DNA of 64,000 bases from Candidatus Bathyarchaeota archaeon. Its GTDB lineage: Archaea; Thermoproteota; Bathyarchaeia; Bathyarchaeales; Bathycorpusculaceae. A program made the position numbers and the translations under genes. Below the pieces are notes generated by a model, which ran no database searches, had not been told where the DNA came from, and saw nothing but the letters and a program-made list of their open reading frames with translations. Of this stretch, positions 43,531 to 52,965 are shown in pieces; position 1 is the first letter of the stretch, and each line of letters starts with the position of its first letter. The stretch is from the NCBI GenBank assembly GCA_026014735.1, contig JAOZHT010000002.1, forward strand, positions 744,001-808,000, written 5' to 3'.

Positions 43531-44733
43531 CTACTTCTTTTTCATGAAATTTTCCAGTGCATCATAGGCTTCGGTTAGCACATCAATGGGCGGCAGAAAC
43601 ACGATGCGTGCGTGTCCCTTACCGTAGACCGCATCGAAGCCTGAGCCATTCACGATAAGCACGCCTGTGGCTTTAAGCAGCTCCACCACGAAGTCCTTGT
43701 CGGTTTTCCATCTGGCGCCAACATCTGCAATTTTGGGGAAGATGTAGAATGCGCCTTCAGGTCGGGTGGTGCTTATGCCCTCGATTTCGTTTAGGCGCTT
43801 ATAGCTGAAGTCGCGTCTCTGGCGCAAACGGTCAACGATGTCTTTGACAAAATCCTGGGGTCCATTAAGCGCGGCGGTCGCGGCGATCTGCACGGGGGTG
43901 TTGGCGCAGATGCGGATGCGGCATTGCTTCTCCACGCCGTCTTTGAGCGCCCGGAACGCTTTACCCTCGCCTTTAAAGTACATGTAGCCCAGCCGCCACC
44001 CAGTCATCTGGTAAACCTTCGAGAAGCCATTGAGACCCACCACGGGCACATCCTTGGTTACTTCTGCGGCGCTGACAAAATCCTTCTCGTAGGTAAGTTG
44101 ATCATAGATTTCGTCGCTGAGCACTGGCAGGTCATATTCGCCTGCGACGTCAAGGATTTCCTTGACGGTTTTGCGGCCATAAACGGCGCCCGTGGGGTTG
44201 TTGGGGTTTATTATGACGATGGCTCGGGTGCGCGGCGTGATTTTGCTTCGGAGGTCATCGATGTTAGGCTGCCAGCCTTCCTCTTCGATGGTTTGGTAGC
44301 TGACGGGGGTGCCGTCGAAGAACTTGGTGTAGCTGCTATACGGGGGATAGGTGGGGCCCGGAAAGAGGATTTCGTCTCCCCGCTCGACGATGGCGCCAAG
44401 CAGCATCTCGATGCCCTCTGAGATGCCCTCGGTGACCAGTACGTCGTCGGCTGTGATGTCGACGTTGTTAACTTTCTTTTCTTTGTTCGCCACAGCCTGT
44501 CGCAGTTCAGGCAACCCTTCGCTGGGGCTGTAGTAGTTGTCTTCTTTGGCGATGGCGTGGCACAATGCCTCCTTGAGGCTCGGCGGCGTTTTAAAGTCGA
44601 AGGCTGCCGGGTCGCCGATGTTTAGGTAATAGATTTTTCTGCCTTTCTTGATGAGTTCCTGCGTATGCACAATGACATCGCGTATGGCATACTCGATGTT
44701 TGCTGCGCGGTTCGTGACTTTAATGGGAGCCAA
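43531..44733 (-). CDS. Class I aminotransferase, alanine/aspartate type
   Basis: The 400-residue fold-I PLP enzyme shows YYSPSEGLPELRQAV, INPNNPTGA (176-183), the PLP-contacting aspartate in SDEIYDQL (Asp207) and the PLP lysine in GFSKVYQMTGWRLGY (Lys239). It resembles archaeal AlaT-like alanine aminotransferases. LL-diaminopimelate aminotransferase is a related fold-I family and the DAP pathway here lacks that step locally, but the sequence does not favour it. Promoter unclear. Confidence 0.85.
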   Translation of the reverse strand: MAPIKVTNRAANIEYAIRDVIVHTQELIKKGRKIYYLNIGDPAAFDFKTPPSLKEALCHAIAKEDNYYSPSEGLPELRQAVANKEKKVNNVDITADDVLVTEGISEGIEMLLGAIVERGDEILFPGPTYPPYSSYTKFFDGTPVSYQTIEEEGWQPNIDDLRSKITPRTRAIVIINPNNPTGAVYGRKTVKEILDVAGEYDLPVLSDEIYDQLTYEKDFVSAAEVTKDVPVVGLNGFSKVYQMTGWRLGYMYFKGEGKAFRALKDGVEKQCRIRICANTPVQIAATAALNGPQDFVKDIVDRLRQRRDFSYKRLNEIEGISTTRPEGAFYIFPKIADVGARWKTDKDFVVELLKATGVLIVNGSGFDAVYGKGHARIVFLPPIDVLTEAYDALENFMKKK

Positions 44734-44925
44734 AGTGCGTTACCTGTAACCAAAACAGGTGCATACCCCAAAAAATAAAGGTTCCTAACCTAACCGCTTA
44801 ATTACAGACCATCAACATTGACCCCCGAGTGGTATTTGGCTTCTTATTCTGCCGCTTGCTTGTTTTAGCCACCGATAATGCTGCATAGGCTCGTAGACGA
44901 TACCGTTAATCGTTGAGCAGAAATG

Positions 44926-44935
44926 GATAAATACA
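44926..44935 (+). promoter_or_regulatory. TATA-like element of the large surface protein gene
   Basis: GATAAATACA lies 46 bp before the ATG at 44981. The inverted repeat CTCT...AGAG around 44944-44960 follows it. The rest of the 247-bp gap holds no ORF. Confidence 0.4.
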
Positions 44936-44980
44936 AAGGGTCACTCTCTTTTATTAGAGAAATTTTTAGGAAGAATTCAA

Positions 44981-47647
44981 ATGCAAAAGATTTTAAAATC
45001 AGCTTTTTCCATGGCTTTTTTAACAACGATAATTGCATCTTCAATAGTGCTTCTACCTCCCGTTGAAGCTCACACTCCCCCCTGGCGCATCAACAGTTAC
45101 GCTTACCTTTTCGCTGCACCTGACCCTGTCGGTGTGAACCAAAATGTCTACATCTCTATGTGGATCGATGTTTCTTTGCCCGGCTCTATGGTAACAAATA
45201 ACATCAGACGAGAAAACTACACCTTAACCATCACTGCACCCGACGGAACCGTGGAGACAATGCATTGGGACGTTGTGGACGACACGACAAACGTTCAATC
45301 CATCTCTTATGTGCCCGATCAAGTCGGCAACTACACAATCACATTCACCTACGGCGGGCAAGTCTACCGATGGAATGACAAACCAACTTCCCCCTACTAT
45401 GTTAGTGGTCTAGGAACCAACGCCATCTATGAAAACGACACTTACGGGCCAGCATCAAAAACCATAACCTTGACTGTACAAGAGGAACCAATACAGCCAA
45501 TCACAGTGTATCCGCTGCCAACCGAGTACTGGTCACGCCCCATAGAGGGACAGAACCTAAATTGGGCCACTATTGCATCTCAATGGCTGCGAGGCAACTA
45601 CTTTGGCACCTTCCAGATGTCGATAAACTATAACCTTTGGCAAAGAGACGGCGCCGCACCAAACAGCGCACATGTCCTGTGGACCAAACCACTCGAATAT
45701 GGCGGCGTCGTAGGGGGCACATCAGCTATCCCAGACGTAACAGAATACTCCGGCGGATCATACGAGGGCAGATTCCAAAACACCATCATAATGAACGGCA
45801 TGATCTTTGTTCAGTTGCCACTGGGCCACTCTGGCAACGGTGGAGGATACGCATGCTACAACCTACTCACAGGCGAACAGATCTGGTACCGAAGTGACCT
45901 TAACGCATACGTCAACAACTCAGCAACCACCTCAACTTTGATTGCAGCCCCCTCCTTTGCTCAGCTGCTGGACTTCGAATCGCCTAACCAGCATGGAGTC
46001 GTCGGAGGCGTACTCTGGCAGAGCTCAACCGTCGGCACCGGCGCCGCTGCATACACTGTTTGGCAAGCCATTGATGGATTCACTGGAAAATGGATGTACA
46101 ACCTAACCAACATTCCCACAGGCACAGACGTGTACACTACCCAAGGCGAACTTGTCCGCTATGTACTCGGCTACAACACCACCTCCAAGGTAGGCTGGCT
46201 GGCGCTTTGGAACAGCACTCAGGCGCTTCTAGCCATCGGCACAGGATACAACATCAACAGCTGGCGACCCGTAGGCAACGTCATCAACGGAAGCACCGCT
46301 TACTCGTGGAACTATACTTTCACTGGAGACATAACTGGTTCAACTGCACCCGCCATCTTCTCAGTGTTACCTGGCGATATTTTGCTTGGCAGAAGCAGCA
46401 ACTTGGCTCCCGGAGTTGGCGCAAGATTCACCGACAATCCCTTCACCATGTGGGCGCTAAACCTTAACTCCTCCAATGGAGCGGTGGCGGCGCTGAAGTG
46501 GGTGAAGAGCTACGCGGCACCCGAAGGCGGCAACTTGACTCTCAGATTAGGACCCACCGACCCAGTGAACCGTGTCTGGACAATGAACGATGTCGAATAC
46601 ATGCAGTGGAGAGGCTTCAACTTAGATACAGGCGCCGAGGCATGGGGACCAACCGACACTAACTTCCGCAGTCTGCAGTTCTTCGGCAGCGGCGAAGGCG
46701 GTGGACCCAGAGGCGTAACAGCATACGGCAACATCTACGTGCAGGGCTTTGGTGGCGAACTCTTCTGCTACAGCACCGCAGACGGCAGCCTTCTTTGGCG
46801 CTACAACAACACCAACAGCGGTCTTGAAACAGCTTGGGGTCTACGTCCCATCTTCATATCTGCAATCGCTGAGGGCAAAGTCTACGCTTTCAACAACGAG
46901 CACTCACCCAACGCGCCCCTCTACAGAGGCAACAAAGTCTACTGCTTAAACGCAACCACCGGAGCGGAAATCTGGACTCTGATGGGCTGGTCAGGCCAAA
47001 CAGGCGGGCAAGGCGGCTCCACAGCGGTTCTTGCTGACGGCTACCTATCCTACTACAACTACTATGACAACAACATGTACGTGGTCGGCAAGGGCTCGAG
47101 TGCAACCACCATTTCAGCTGGACCTAAATCCTCCGCTATGGGCAACGCCGTGCTCCTGGAAGGCAAAGTAATCGACACCTCCCCTGGAACACGAGAAAAC
47201 GAGGTTGCCACCCGATTCCCCGAAGGCGTCGCCGCAGTCAACGACATAAGCCAAAACATCTGGATGGAATACATTTACATGCAGAAGCCTCGGCCAACCA
47301 ACGCAACCGGCGTCCCAGTTGTCTTAAGCGTTGTGGATGCAAACGGTAACTACCGCGAAATCGGCAACGTCACCACTGACCTCGACGGATTCTATAGCTA
47401 CGTCTGGACTCCTGACATCGAAGGCGCCTACACCGCATACGCAAGCTTCGCCGGCTCAGACTCATATTGGCCGTCACATGCCGTCACCGCATTCAACATT
47501 GCCTCGCCATCAACCACAGCTTCCCCGACCGCGCCGCCACAGGAAGGCATAGCCGACACCTACTTCCTAGCCGCAGTCATCGGAATAATCGCCGCCATCG
47601 TGATAGTTGGCGTAATACTGGCAGTCCTAGTGAGCAGAAGACACTAA
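44981..47647 (+). CDS. Large secreted PQQ-like beta-propeller protein with membrane anchor
   Basis: The 888-residue protein has a signal peptide (to about PPVEAH). An Ig-like domain (about 30-170; NYTLTITAPDGTVETMHWDV) is followed by a PQQ-enzyme-like propeller (about 180-700), whose blades show CYNLLTGEQIWY, LFCYSTADGSLLWRYNNT and YCLNATTGAEIW. A C-terminal Ig-like domain (VDANGNYREIGNVTTDLDG), a short Pro/Thr linker and a membrane helix (FLAAVIGIIAAIVIVGVIL) complete it. Many N-glycosylation sequons support export. A cell-surface binding role is likely; no catalytic residues are seen. Confidence 0.85.
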   Translation: MQKILKSAFSMAFLTTIIASSIVLLPPVEAHTPPWRINSYAYLFAAPDPVGVNQNVYISMWIDVSLPGSMVTNNIRRENYTLTITAPDGTVETMHWDVVDDTTNVQSISYVPDQVGNYTITFTYGGQVYRWNDKPTSPYYVSGLGTNAIYENDTYGPASKTITLTVQEEPIQPITVYPLPTEYWSRPIEGQNLNWATIASQWLRGNYFGTFQMSINYNLWQRDGAAPNSAHVLWTKPLEYGGVVGGTSAIPDVTEYSGGSYEGRFQNTIIMNGMIFVQLPLGHSGNGGGYACYNLLTGEQIWYRSDLNAYVNNSATTSTLIAAPSFAQLLDFESPNQHGVVGGVLWQSSTVGTGAAAYTVWQAIDGFTGKWMYNLTNIPTGTDVYTTQGELVRYVLGYNTTSKVGWLALWNSTQALLAIGTGYNINSWRPVGNVINGSTAYSWNYTFTGDITGSTAPAIFSVLPGDILLGRSSNLAPGVGARFTDNPFTMWALNLNSSNGAVAALKWVKSYAAPEGGNLTLRLGPTDPVNRVWTMNDVEYMQWRGFNLDTGAEAWGPTDTNFRSLQFFGSGEGGGPRGVTAYGNIYVQGFGGELFCYSTADGSLLWRYNNTNSGLETAWGLRPIFISAIAEGKVYAFNNEHSPNAPLYRGNKVYCLNATTGAEIWTLMGWSGQTGGQGGSTAVLADGYLSYYNYYDNNMYVVGKGSSATTISAGPKSSAMGNAVLLEGKVIDTSPGTRENEVATRFPEGVAAVNDISQNIWMEYIYMQKPRPTNATGVPVVLSVVDANGNYREIGNVTTDLDGFYSYVWTPDIEGAYTAYASFAGSDSYWPSHAVTAFNIASPSTTASPTAPPQEGIADTYFLAAVIGIIAAIVIVGVILAVLVSRRH

Positions 47648-47666
47648 AATCAGCTGTCAAACCCCA

Positions 47667-47698
47667 TTTTTCCCTTTTTTTGTTTGTTAAAATTTTTT
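47667..47698 (+). terminator. T-rich terminator
   Basis: Three T-runs (ATTTTTCCC, CTTTTTTTG, AATTTTTTAA) lie within 20-50 bp after the large surface protein gene. This is a strong archaeal-type terminator. Confidence 0.55.
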
Positions 47699-47748
47699 AA
47701 CATTCTCGCAACCGAATTATTTTTCCAAGAAAAAAAAATTTAGGAGGG

Positions 47749-48219
47749 TTACTTGGTTGCCGTTGCCCTTTTCTTTTCGTTATGGATTTTCTTGGATAGC
47801 CACATGCCCTCTGCCATAAACAGCACGGTTGCGATTGCGGTGGGGGAGATGAGGTAATAGAGGTAGATGCTGGGTGCCTGTCCCTCCACGATTAGCGGGT
47901 ACGCTAGGAGCCCCATTTCGATGATGAGGATGCCCATAAAAAAGAAGGAGTAGAAGATAAGCCGCGGCACCAATGTTCTGCCGACCCAGAGGTGTCCGCT
48001 GACGTTGACTTTCTCCTTGACTGCGTATTCCCCGTATTGGGTTTTTGTCAGTAAGCCTAAGCCTTCGAGTTTCTGCAGGTGCCAGTGTGCGATGCTGGGG
48101 CTGGTGAGGTTGGTGGCGCGCATTACTTCGCGGGGCCCTACGGATTTGCCTTCTTTGACGATGTAGGTGTATACGTTAAGCGTGGTGCCTTCGAGGTCTT
48201 CTGCGGCTATGTTGGTCAC
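47749..48219 (-). CDS. Membrane-bound winged-helix regulator
   Basis: The 156-residue protein has an N-terminal winged helix (about residues 8-70: VYTYIVKEGKSVGPREVMRA, SPSIAHWHLQKLEGLGLLTK) and then two membrane helices (about 85-105 and 115-140), ending in a basic tail. It overlaps the upstream gene for a secreted protein by 4 bp. I infer a one-component regulator that keeps its DNA-binding domain at the membrane and may respond to its extracytoplasmic partner. Confidence 0.72.
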   Translation of the reverse strand: MTNIAAEDLEGTTLNVYTYIVKEGKSVGPREVMRATNLTSPSIAHWHLQKLEGLGLLTKTQYGEYAVKEKVNVSGHLWVGRTLVPRLIFYSFFFMGILIIEMGLLAYPLIVEGQAPSIYLYYLISPTAIATVLFMAEGMWLSKKIHNEKKRATATK

Positions 48220-49445
48220 GGCTCTATCCTCGGTGCAATGGTTACTTCTATGGGTGAGTTTCCCTGCTGGAAGGTTTCGCCGTCGCCTAGGATGGAATTG
48301 TATAGGTAGCCGGTTGCTGTCTTGTCGAAGGTTAGCTCTTTGACTTGGGTGGCGGTTGAGAGCGTGTCGTAGAAGGTGCCGTTGACTGGCCAGTTAGTGA
48401 TGTAGTTTGAGACTGAAGCGTACAATGCAAGCTTTCCCGATGCGAGCGCTGTGAGGCCATTGCTGTATGCGGATTGGGTGCTGTTAAACATGATGAGTCT
48501 TGACTCATGCGGACCAAACACTTGGCTGCCCCAAGCGCCAGGTATCCATTTGAGTGCTCTACCGCAGCCCCAGTCGCCCCATGTGGGTAACGCTGTTATG
48601 GGACCAACGGTTGCGTTCATGTTTCTGTATGGAAGCTGCTGGATGGTTAATGCCAAATCTACGAGTAGGTTGGATGCTGCAGTCATTGGTTGGGTCTTTT
48701 CAACTGTTACTCTGCCGGTTACGTCAACCCAGGCTCCGTTGATGTACATCATTGTGAGGATGTGGTTGCCGCTTTGGTCGTAATATTCTGTGATGGGTAC
48801 GCCCTCAAACCAGATGCCTGTGTCGCTTGCGTTGTCTGGGAGGTCGGGGATTGTGGCGTTGATTGTGTGGTCGCCGCTGAAGGATTCAATTTCATGTGGG
48901 TTTAGGGGTCCTTGGAAAGTAACGTTGTTCCAGGAAGCCGAGGTGATGCCAAATAAGCACTCGGGGTAGCCCACTTCAATTAGTGTTCCGTTCGCATCTT
49001 CATAGTAGGTGTTGGGAATCCAGGTGATGTTCACCCATTCGCCGTCAAGGTAGACTCCGTCGATTATTCCGCCGAATTGTCTGTGTGAACCGAAAGGATT
49101 GCTGGAGCGTAAGCCGTTATCATAGATGGTGCCGCCTAAGATGGAGTCCTGCACGGAGATGTCTTGTGCGGCTGCAAAGCCAAGCTCGTAGATGGTTGCT
49201 GCTTCATCGGATAAATTCGTAACGTTAAGGACGACATTGTAGGTTACCGGGTCTGGGTATTCTGCGTTTGAAGCGTTAAGGTCAAAGTTTGCGTAGACGA
49301 CGTCGACGCTGAAGCCAGCTTTGGTTCCCTCTGCAACAGTGGGGTAAGGCTGGATGTTGGGTACAATCAGCATTGGCGCTGCGTATGCGATGCCGATGCC
49401 GAAGGCTAAAACCGCGATTAGGATCATTGAGAGTGATTTTTTCAT
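48216..49445 (-). CDS. Secreted protein coupled to the membrane regulator
   Basis: From ATG 49445 the protein has 409 residues. It has a signal peptide or N-terminal anchor (SMILIAVLAFGIGIAYAAPM), an Ig-like or LEA-like beta domain (GFSVDVVYANFDLNASNAEY, YNVVLNVTNLSDEAATIYEL) and a long extracellular region with several sequons (NVTF, NATI, NASD, NSTQ). It lacks a C-terminal anchor. Its stop overlaps the start of the membrane winged-helix gene, so the two are coupled. Function unknown. The frame upstream of 49445 is unlike a signal peptide. Confidence 0.68.
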   Translation of the reverse strand: MKKSLSMILIAVLAFGIGIAYAAPMLIVPNIQPYPTVAEGTKAGFSVDVVYANFDLNASNAEYPDPVTYNVVLNVTNLSDEAATIYELGFAAAQDISVQDSILGGTIYDNGLRSSNPFGSHRQFGGIIDGVYLDGEWVNITWIPNTYYEDANGTLIEVGYPECLFGITSASWNNVTFQGPLNPHEIESFSGDHTINATIPDLPDNASDTGIWFEGVPITEYYDQSGNHILTMMYINGAWVDVTGRVTVEKTQPMTAASNLLVDLALTIQQLPYRNMNATVGPITALPTWGDWGCGRALKWIPGAWGSQVFGPHESRLIMFNSTQSAYSNGLTALASGKLALYASVSNYITNWPVNGTFYDTLSTATQVKELTFDKTATGYLYNSILGDGETFQQGNSPIEVTIAPRIEP

Positions 49446-49598
49446 TTTTTCACCACACGCTGTATCGTCTAAACCGCTCTTAGCTCTATTCGCCGAACAC
49501 TTCCGTTCGAGCACCCGAACACCCTTTTAATCAAGGCAAAACAACGCAGAGGAAGCATATACAGCTTCGTAAAAAAGAAAAAAGCGGACACAAGCCGC

Positions 49599-51047
49599 CT
49601 AATAGGACCTTGCGAAGTACACGACTTCTTTGGCTTCCTTCCCGCAATGCACACAGCCAGATGTTGGAACCTCTTTCTGGAAGGGCCGAATGCGGATGGT
49701 TGCGCAGGTCTCGTCTTTAATTTTTGCTTCGCACTCTGGGCTGCCGCACCATGCTGCCTTGACAAAGCCGCCTTTGCCTTCAACCACCGCCTTGAATTCC
49801 TCATAGTTTGAGGCAACGCTGGTTTTGTCAGCTAAAACAGCGCGGGCTTTCAATAGCAGGTTATCCTGTATTTGCTGGAGCAGGCTTTGGGCGGTTGCGA
49901 GTATATCGGCGTCCTTCACGAAGGCTTTCTGTCCGGTGTCGCGGCGAACCATAACCACCTGCCCGTTTTTGACGTCTCGGGGGCCCACCTCGACACGAAG
50001 CGGGACGCCTTTGAGTTCCCACTGGTTAAATTTCCAGCCCGGCGTGTATTCGCCGCGGTCGTCGAGGAAAACGCTGATGCCGCTTGCGGTGAGGTCTGCT
50101 TGGATTTGTTTGGTTTTGGCGGCGATGGCTTCTGCCTCCAGCCCCTTGAATGGGATGGGCACGATGACCACCTGAACAGGCGCCACTTTAGGCGGCATAA
50201 TGAGGCCTTTGTCGTCGCCGTGGATCATAATCATGGCGCCAATCAAGCGCGTGGTGATGCCCCAGCTGGTCTGCCACACATAATGGTCAGCTTTGTCTTC
50301 GCCGATGTATTTCACGTCGAAGACCTTGGCGAAGTGCTGGCCCAAGTTGTGGCTGGTGCCCATCTGCAGTGCCTTGCCGTCAGGCATAATGGATTCCAGC
50401 GCTGTGGTGTAGAGGGCGCCTGCGAATTTTTCGCTCTCGCTCTTGGTGCCGATGAGCACGGGTATGGCGAGGTAATTCTCTATCATGTCGCGGTACATGT
50501 TCAGTGCCCACATGACTTCGGCTTCGGCTTCCTCGGCGGTGGCGTGTGCGGTGTGGCCTTCCTGCCAGAGGAACTCGCGTGTGCGCAGAAACAGTTTGGT
50601 GGCTTTGGTTTCCCATCTTACGATGTTGCACCACTGGTTGATCTTCAGCGGCAGGTCGCGCCAGCTGCGTATCCACTTGCTAAACATCGCGTACATGATG
50701 GTTTCGCTGGTGGGACGCACCGCCAACCGCTCATCCAGAGGCGTCTCGCCGCCAACGGTTATCCACGCGACTTCTGGAGTGAACCCCTCAAAGTGCTCGG
50801 CTTCCTTTTTAAGGAAGGCTTCGGGGATGAACATGGGGAAGTAGGTGTTTCGGTGCCCTGTTGCCTTGATTTTTTCGTTGACGACGGCTTGGATTTTTTC
50901 CCAGACCGCGTAGGCGTCGGGGCGGATAATCATGCAGCCCTTTACAGGCGCGTAATCAGCTAACTCGGCTTTAAGGACAACTTCAACGTACCATTCGCTG
51001 AAATCAACATTCTTCTTAACGGTAACACCAGTATCAGACATAGCCAA
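49599..51047 (-). CDS. proS: Prolyl-tRNA synthetase, archaeal/eukaryotic type
   Basis: The 482-residue class II enzyme charges tRNA-Pro. It has DFSEWYVEVVLKAELADYAP at the N-terminus, VAWITVGGETPLDERLAVRP, SETIMYAMFSKWIRSWRDLP, RTREFLWQEGHTAHAT, then the anticodon-binding domain and the C-terminal zinc-binding extension with GCVHCGKEAKEVVYFARSY. The tail ends in Tyr, as in this subgroup. A 363-residue open frame on the opposite strand is a shadow. Confidence 0.96.
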   Translation of the reverse strand: MAMSDTGVTVKKNVDFSEWYVEVVLKAELADYAPVKGCMIIRPDAYAVWEKIQAVVNEKIKATGHRNTYFPMFIPEAFLKKEAEHFEGFTPEVAWITVGGETPLDERLAVRPTSETIMYAMFSKWIRSWRDLPLKINQWCNIVRWETKATKLFLRTREFLWQEGHTAHATAEEAEAEVMWALNMYRDMIENYLAIPVLIGTKSESEKFAGALYTTALESIMPDGKALQMGTSHNLGQHFAKVFDVKYIGEDKADHYVWQTSWGITTRLIGAMIMIHGDDKGLIMPPKVAPVQVVIVPIPFKGLEAEAIAAKTKQIQADLTASGISVFLDDRGEYTPGWKFNQWELKGVPLRVEVGPRDVKNGQVVMVRRDTGQKAFVKDADILATAQSLLQQIQDNLLLKARAVLADKTSVASNYEEFKAVVEGKGGFVKAAWCGSPECEAKIKDETCATIRIRPFQKEVPTSGCVHCGKEAKEVVYFARSY

Positions 51048-51165
51048 TCTCTTCTTTTCCAGTGTTATGCTATGTGCTGCATATAAAACCCTAACGGATA
51101 AGCTCAGGTAATGCTATGGAAGAGAAGGATGGCTGCAGGCCGGTTTTGCCTTTAGGAGACCACCG

Positions 51166-51894
51166 CTAAACATACTTTTTTTCGTTGTCACAGTACCAAC
51201 GTTGATACTGCTGGATATAGCGGATTGGGCTTCTGCAGGAGGGGCACGTCGGCGTTGAGGTTGGCGGCGGTGGAGGCGGAGGAGGCAGCGGCGTCTCTGC
51301 GGTTTGTGTTAGTGGGGCTCCGCATGAGGTACAGAATTTTGAGGTCTGATCGTTTGCTGCTCTGCACTGTGGGCAATTCCCCTGAGAGAAAGCTGCGGAA
51401 GCTGATTGCGTAGGGGGAGCTGCTTTTGCTAAAGAGGGCGCGTTTTGCATGTTTGCCTTTGCTTGATTAATAGCTGCGACCCATTCTTGGTTGCTGTTGC
51501 CGCCGCCTACGACATAGGCGTGTACGGGTTTGCTGGTTCCAGTGCAGTCAACATGGATGTATGATTCACCCATCTTTTTACCTGCTTCAACGAAAGTTAA
51601 GTTTTCAAGGGGAATATAGTAGCTGCCTTCACGGGTTGCGAACTCGTCGAGTTCTGCCTTGGACACTGAGCTCTTTACCGCTTGAGCTGCAAAGACGCCG
51701 CCGACTCCCCATGCAAGCGCATGTGAAGCGCTGCCTTTTGAGATGTATACAAGCCGCTTATTGGTTAAAATCAGCGTTCCCAACTCGGCGAATGCACCTG
51801 CTTTCAACCCGAAAGATGGAGGAGAACGAGATTCATGATCCTTAACGCCTGATTCCTGTCTTAATATGACTTCGACTTCAGACAACGATGGCAC
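51166..51894 (-). CDS. Zinc-ribbon protein with PH/GRAM-like N-terminal domain
   Basis: The 242-residue protein has an N-terminal beta-rich domain (about 1-140; GTLILTNKRLVYISKG is the GRAM/PH-like signature), an Ala/Pro linker, a zinc ribbon (CPQCRAANDQTSKFCTSCG), a polyproline stretch (nine prolines) and a second ribbon-like end (CPSCRSPIRY, RWYCDNEKKYV). It is cytoplasmic. Bacterial and archaeal proteins of this design are of unknown function. The start is GTG 51894. Confidence 0.65.
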   Translation of the reverse strand: MPSLSEVEVILRQESGVKDHESRSPPSFGLKAGAFAELGTLILTNKRLVYISKGSASHALAWGVGGVFAAQAVKSSVSKAELDEFATREGSYYIPLENLTFVEAGKKMGESYIHVDCTGTSKPVHAYVVGGGNSNQEWVAAINQAKANMQNAPSLAKAAPPTQSASAAFSQGNCPQCRAANDQTSKFCTSCGAPLTQTAETPLPPPPPPPPTSTPTCPSCRSPIRYIQQYQRWYCDNEKKYV

Positions 51895-51919
51895 CTATGA
51901 TTAAGGGGCGTGTTAGCGC

Positions 51920-51927
51920 TTTAAATC
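51920..51927 (-). promoter_or_regulatory. TATA-like element of the zinc-ribbon protein gene
   Basis: On the minus strand GATTTAAA lies about 26 bp before the GTG start at 51894. The remaining stretch to 52088 has no ORF; it holds the direct repeat CCAATCA and GTGAAT/ATTCAC arms of unclear meaning. Confidence 0.4.
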
Positions 51928-52088
51928 TTTAGTGAATCGCCAATCAATGTGGCTTTGGGGGGCAGATTGCCTGCTTGCCTAGTCAGAGTCCAGTGTACCC
52001 TATGTTCTGATTGACACGGAAAATATTCACCAATCATTGGAGAGGTTTATCTGTTGGCTGCTAAGACTTGGCTTTCTGCACGGTTCCG

Positions 52089-52130
52089 CCTTTATATAAG
52101 GGGAGGGAGGTAGTGGTGGAGCAGCAGACG
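52089..52130. repeat. TATA/G-rich element, copy 2
   Basis: CCTTTATATAAGG runs into GGGAGGGAGGTAG, then TGGTGGAGCAGCAGACG. It has the same order as the copies at 38461 and 52143: palindromic TATA core, purine-rich G tract with TAG, then AGCA(A/G)CAG. It is the more divergent of the three. Confidence 0.5.
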
Positions 52131-52142
52131 CCCGCAGCTATG

Positions 52143-52184
52143 TCTCTATAAATAGAGGGGGGGTAGATAGGTGCAAGCAACAGA
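52143..52184. repeat. TATA/G7 element, copy 3, behind the arsenic operon
   Basis: CTCTATAAATAGAG (palindromic) leads into seven Gs, TAGA, GGTG and AGCAACAG. Over the TATA-G7-TAGA part it differs from the copy at 38461 by one base. It ends 16 bp from the arsM stop codon, the last gene of the minus-strand arsenic operon. Confidence 0.65.
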
Positions 52185-52200
52185 GACAAGCGTCTAACCG

Positions 52201-52965
52201 TTACTGTTTTGTTGCCTCTATCTTTATGCTTTCAAGGGGCAAACCATTATACTGCAACTCGCTGATTTCCCTGTCTTCCCCGAGGATGTTAACCTTGAAA
52301 CCTGCCGCCTTAATCTTAGCCAAGTAATCATCCCTATGCATCGCGCCAGAGACACAGCCGCAGAGCAGCCCCTCATCTTCAAGCTGCTCATCGCTTAGCT
52401 GCCCCAGCAAAACAATGTCGGAAACATACATTCTGCCGCCGCTGCGCAGCACACGATGGGCTTCGCTGAAGACTTTGGCTTTGTCGGGTGCAAGGTTAAT
52501 GACGCAGTTGCTGATTATAACATCGATTGAGCCATCTTCAAGGGGCATGTTTTCTATGTCGCCAAGCCGAAACTCGACGTTTCCGTAGCCATGCTGCTTG
52601 GCAAGCCGCCTTGCCTTAACAACCATCGCTTCAGTCATATCTAACCCGATGACCCTGCCTGCTTCCCCGACTTTTCTGGAAGCCAAGAAGCAGTCAAAGC
52701 CTGCGCCGCTGCCCAAATCAAGCACCACATCGCCCTCTCGGAGGCTGCCAAAGGCAGTTGGGTTGCCGCAGCCTAAGCCAAGATTCGCCTCGGGAACAGC
52801 GTTCATTTCTTCATCGCTGTAGCCGATGCTGCCTGAGATTTTCTTCTTGGTTGCCTCGTCAAGCGCGCCGCAGCCGCATTGGCAACAGGAGTTGCCTGTG
52901 TTCACGGCGATTTTTCCGTAGGCATTTTTAACGATTTTCTTCACATCTTTTTCCATATGATTCAT
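52201..52965 (-). CDS. arsM: Arsenite S-adenosylmethionine methyltransferase
   Basis: The 254-residue enzyme methylates As(III) with SAM. The SAM site is [16 protein letters not shown]. The arsenic-binding cysteines known from the family match Cys66 (GLGCGNP), Cys154 (ISNCVINL) and Cys202/Cys204 (LLCGCVSG). An additional CCQCGCG stands near residue 27. Its ATG overlaps the acr3 stop (ATGA), so it ends an arsR-acr3-arsM operon. Two TATA/G-rich elements follow it. Confidence 0.95.
   Translation of the reverse strand: MNHMEKDVKKIVKNAYGKIAVNTGNSCCQCGCGALDEATKKKISGSIGYSDEEMNAVPEANLGLGCGNPTAFGSLREGDVVLDLGSGAGFDCFLASRKVGEAGRVIGLDMTEAMVVKARRLAKQHGYGNVEFRLGDIENMPLEDGSIDVIISNCVINLAPDKAKVFSEAHRVLRSGGRMYVSDIVLLGQLSDEQLEDEGLLCGCVSGAMHRDDYLAKIKAAGFKVNILGEDREISELQYNGLPLESIKIEATKQ

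Noticed and set aside
49872-50963. 363-residue plus-strand frame opposite proS
   Set aside because: It mirrors the codon structure of proS, has no ribosome binding site and no recognisable motifs; the proS reading is certain.
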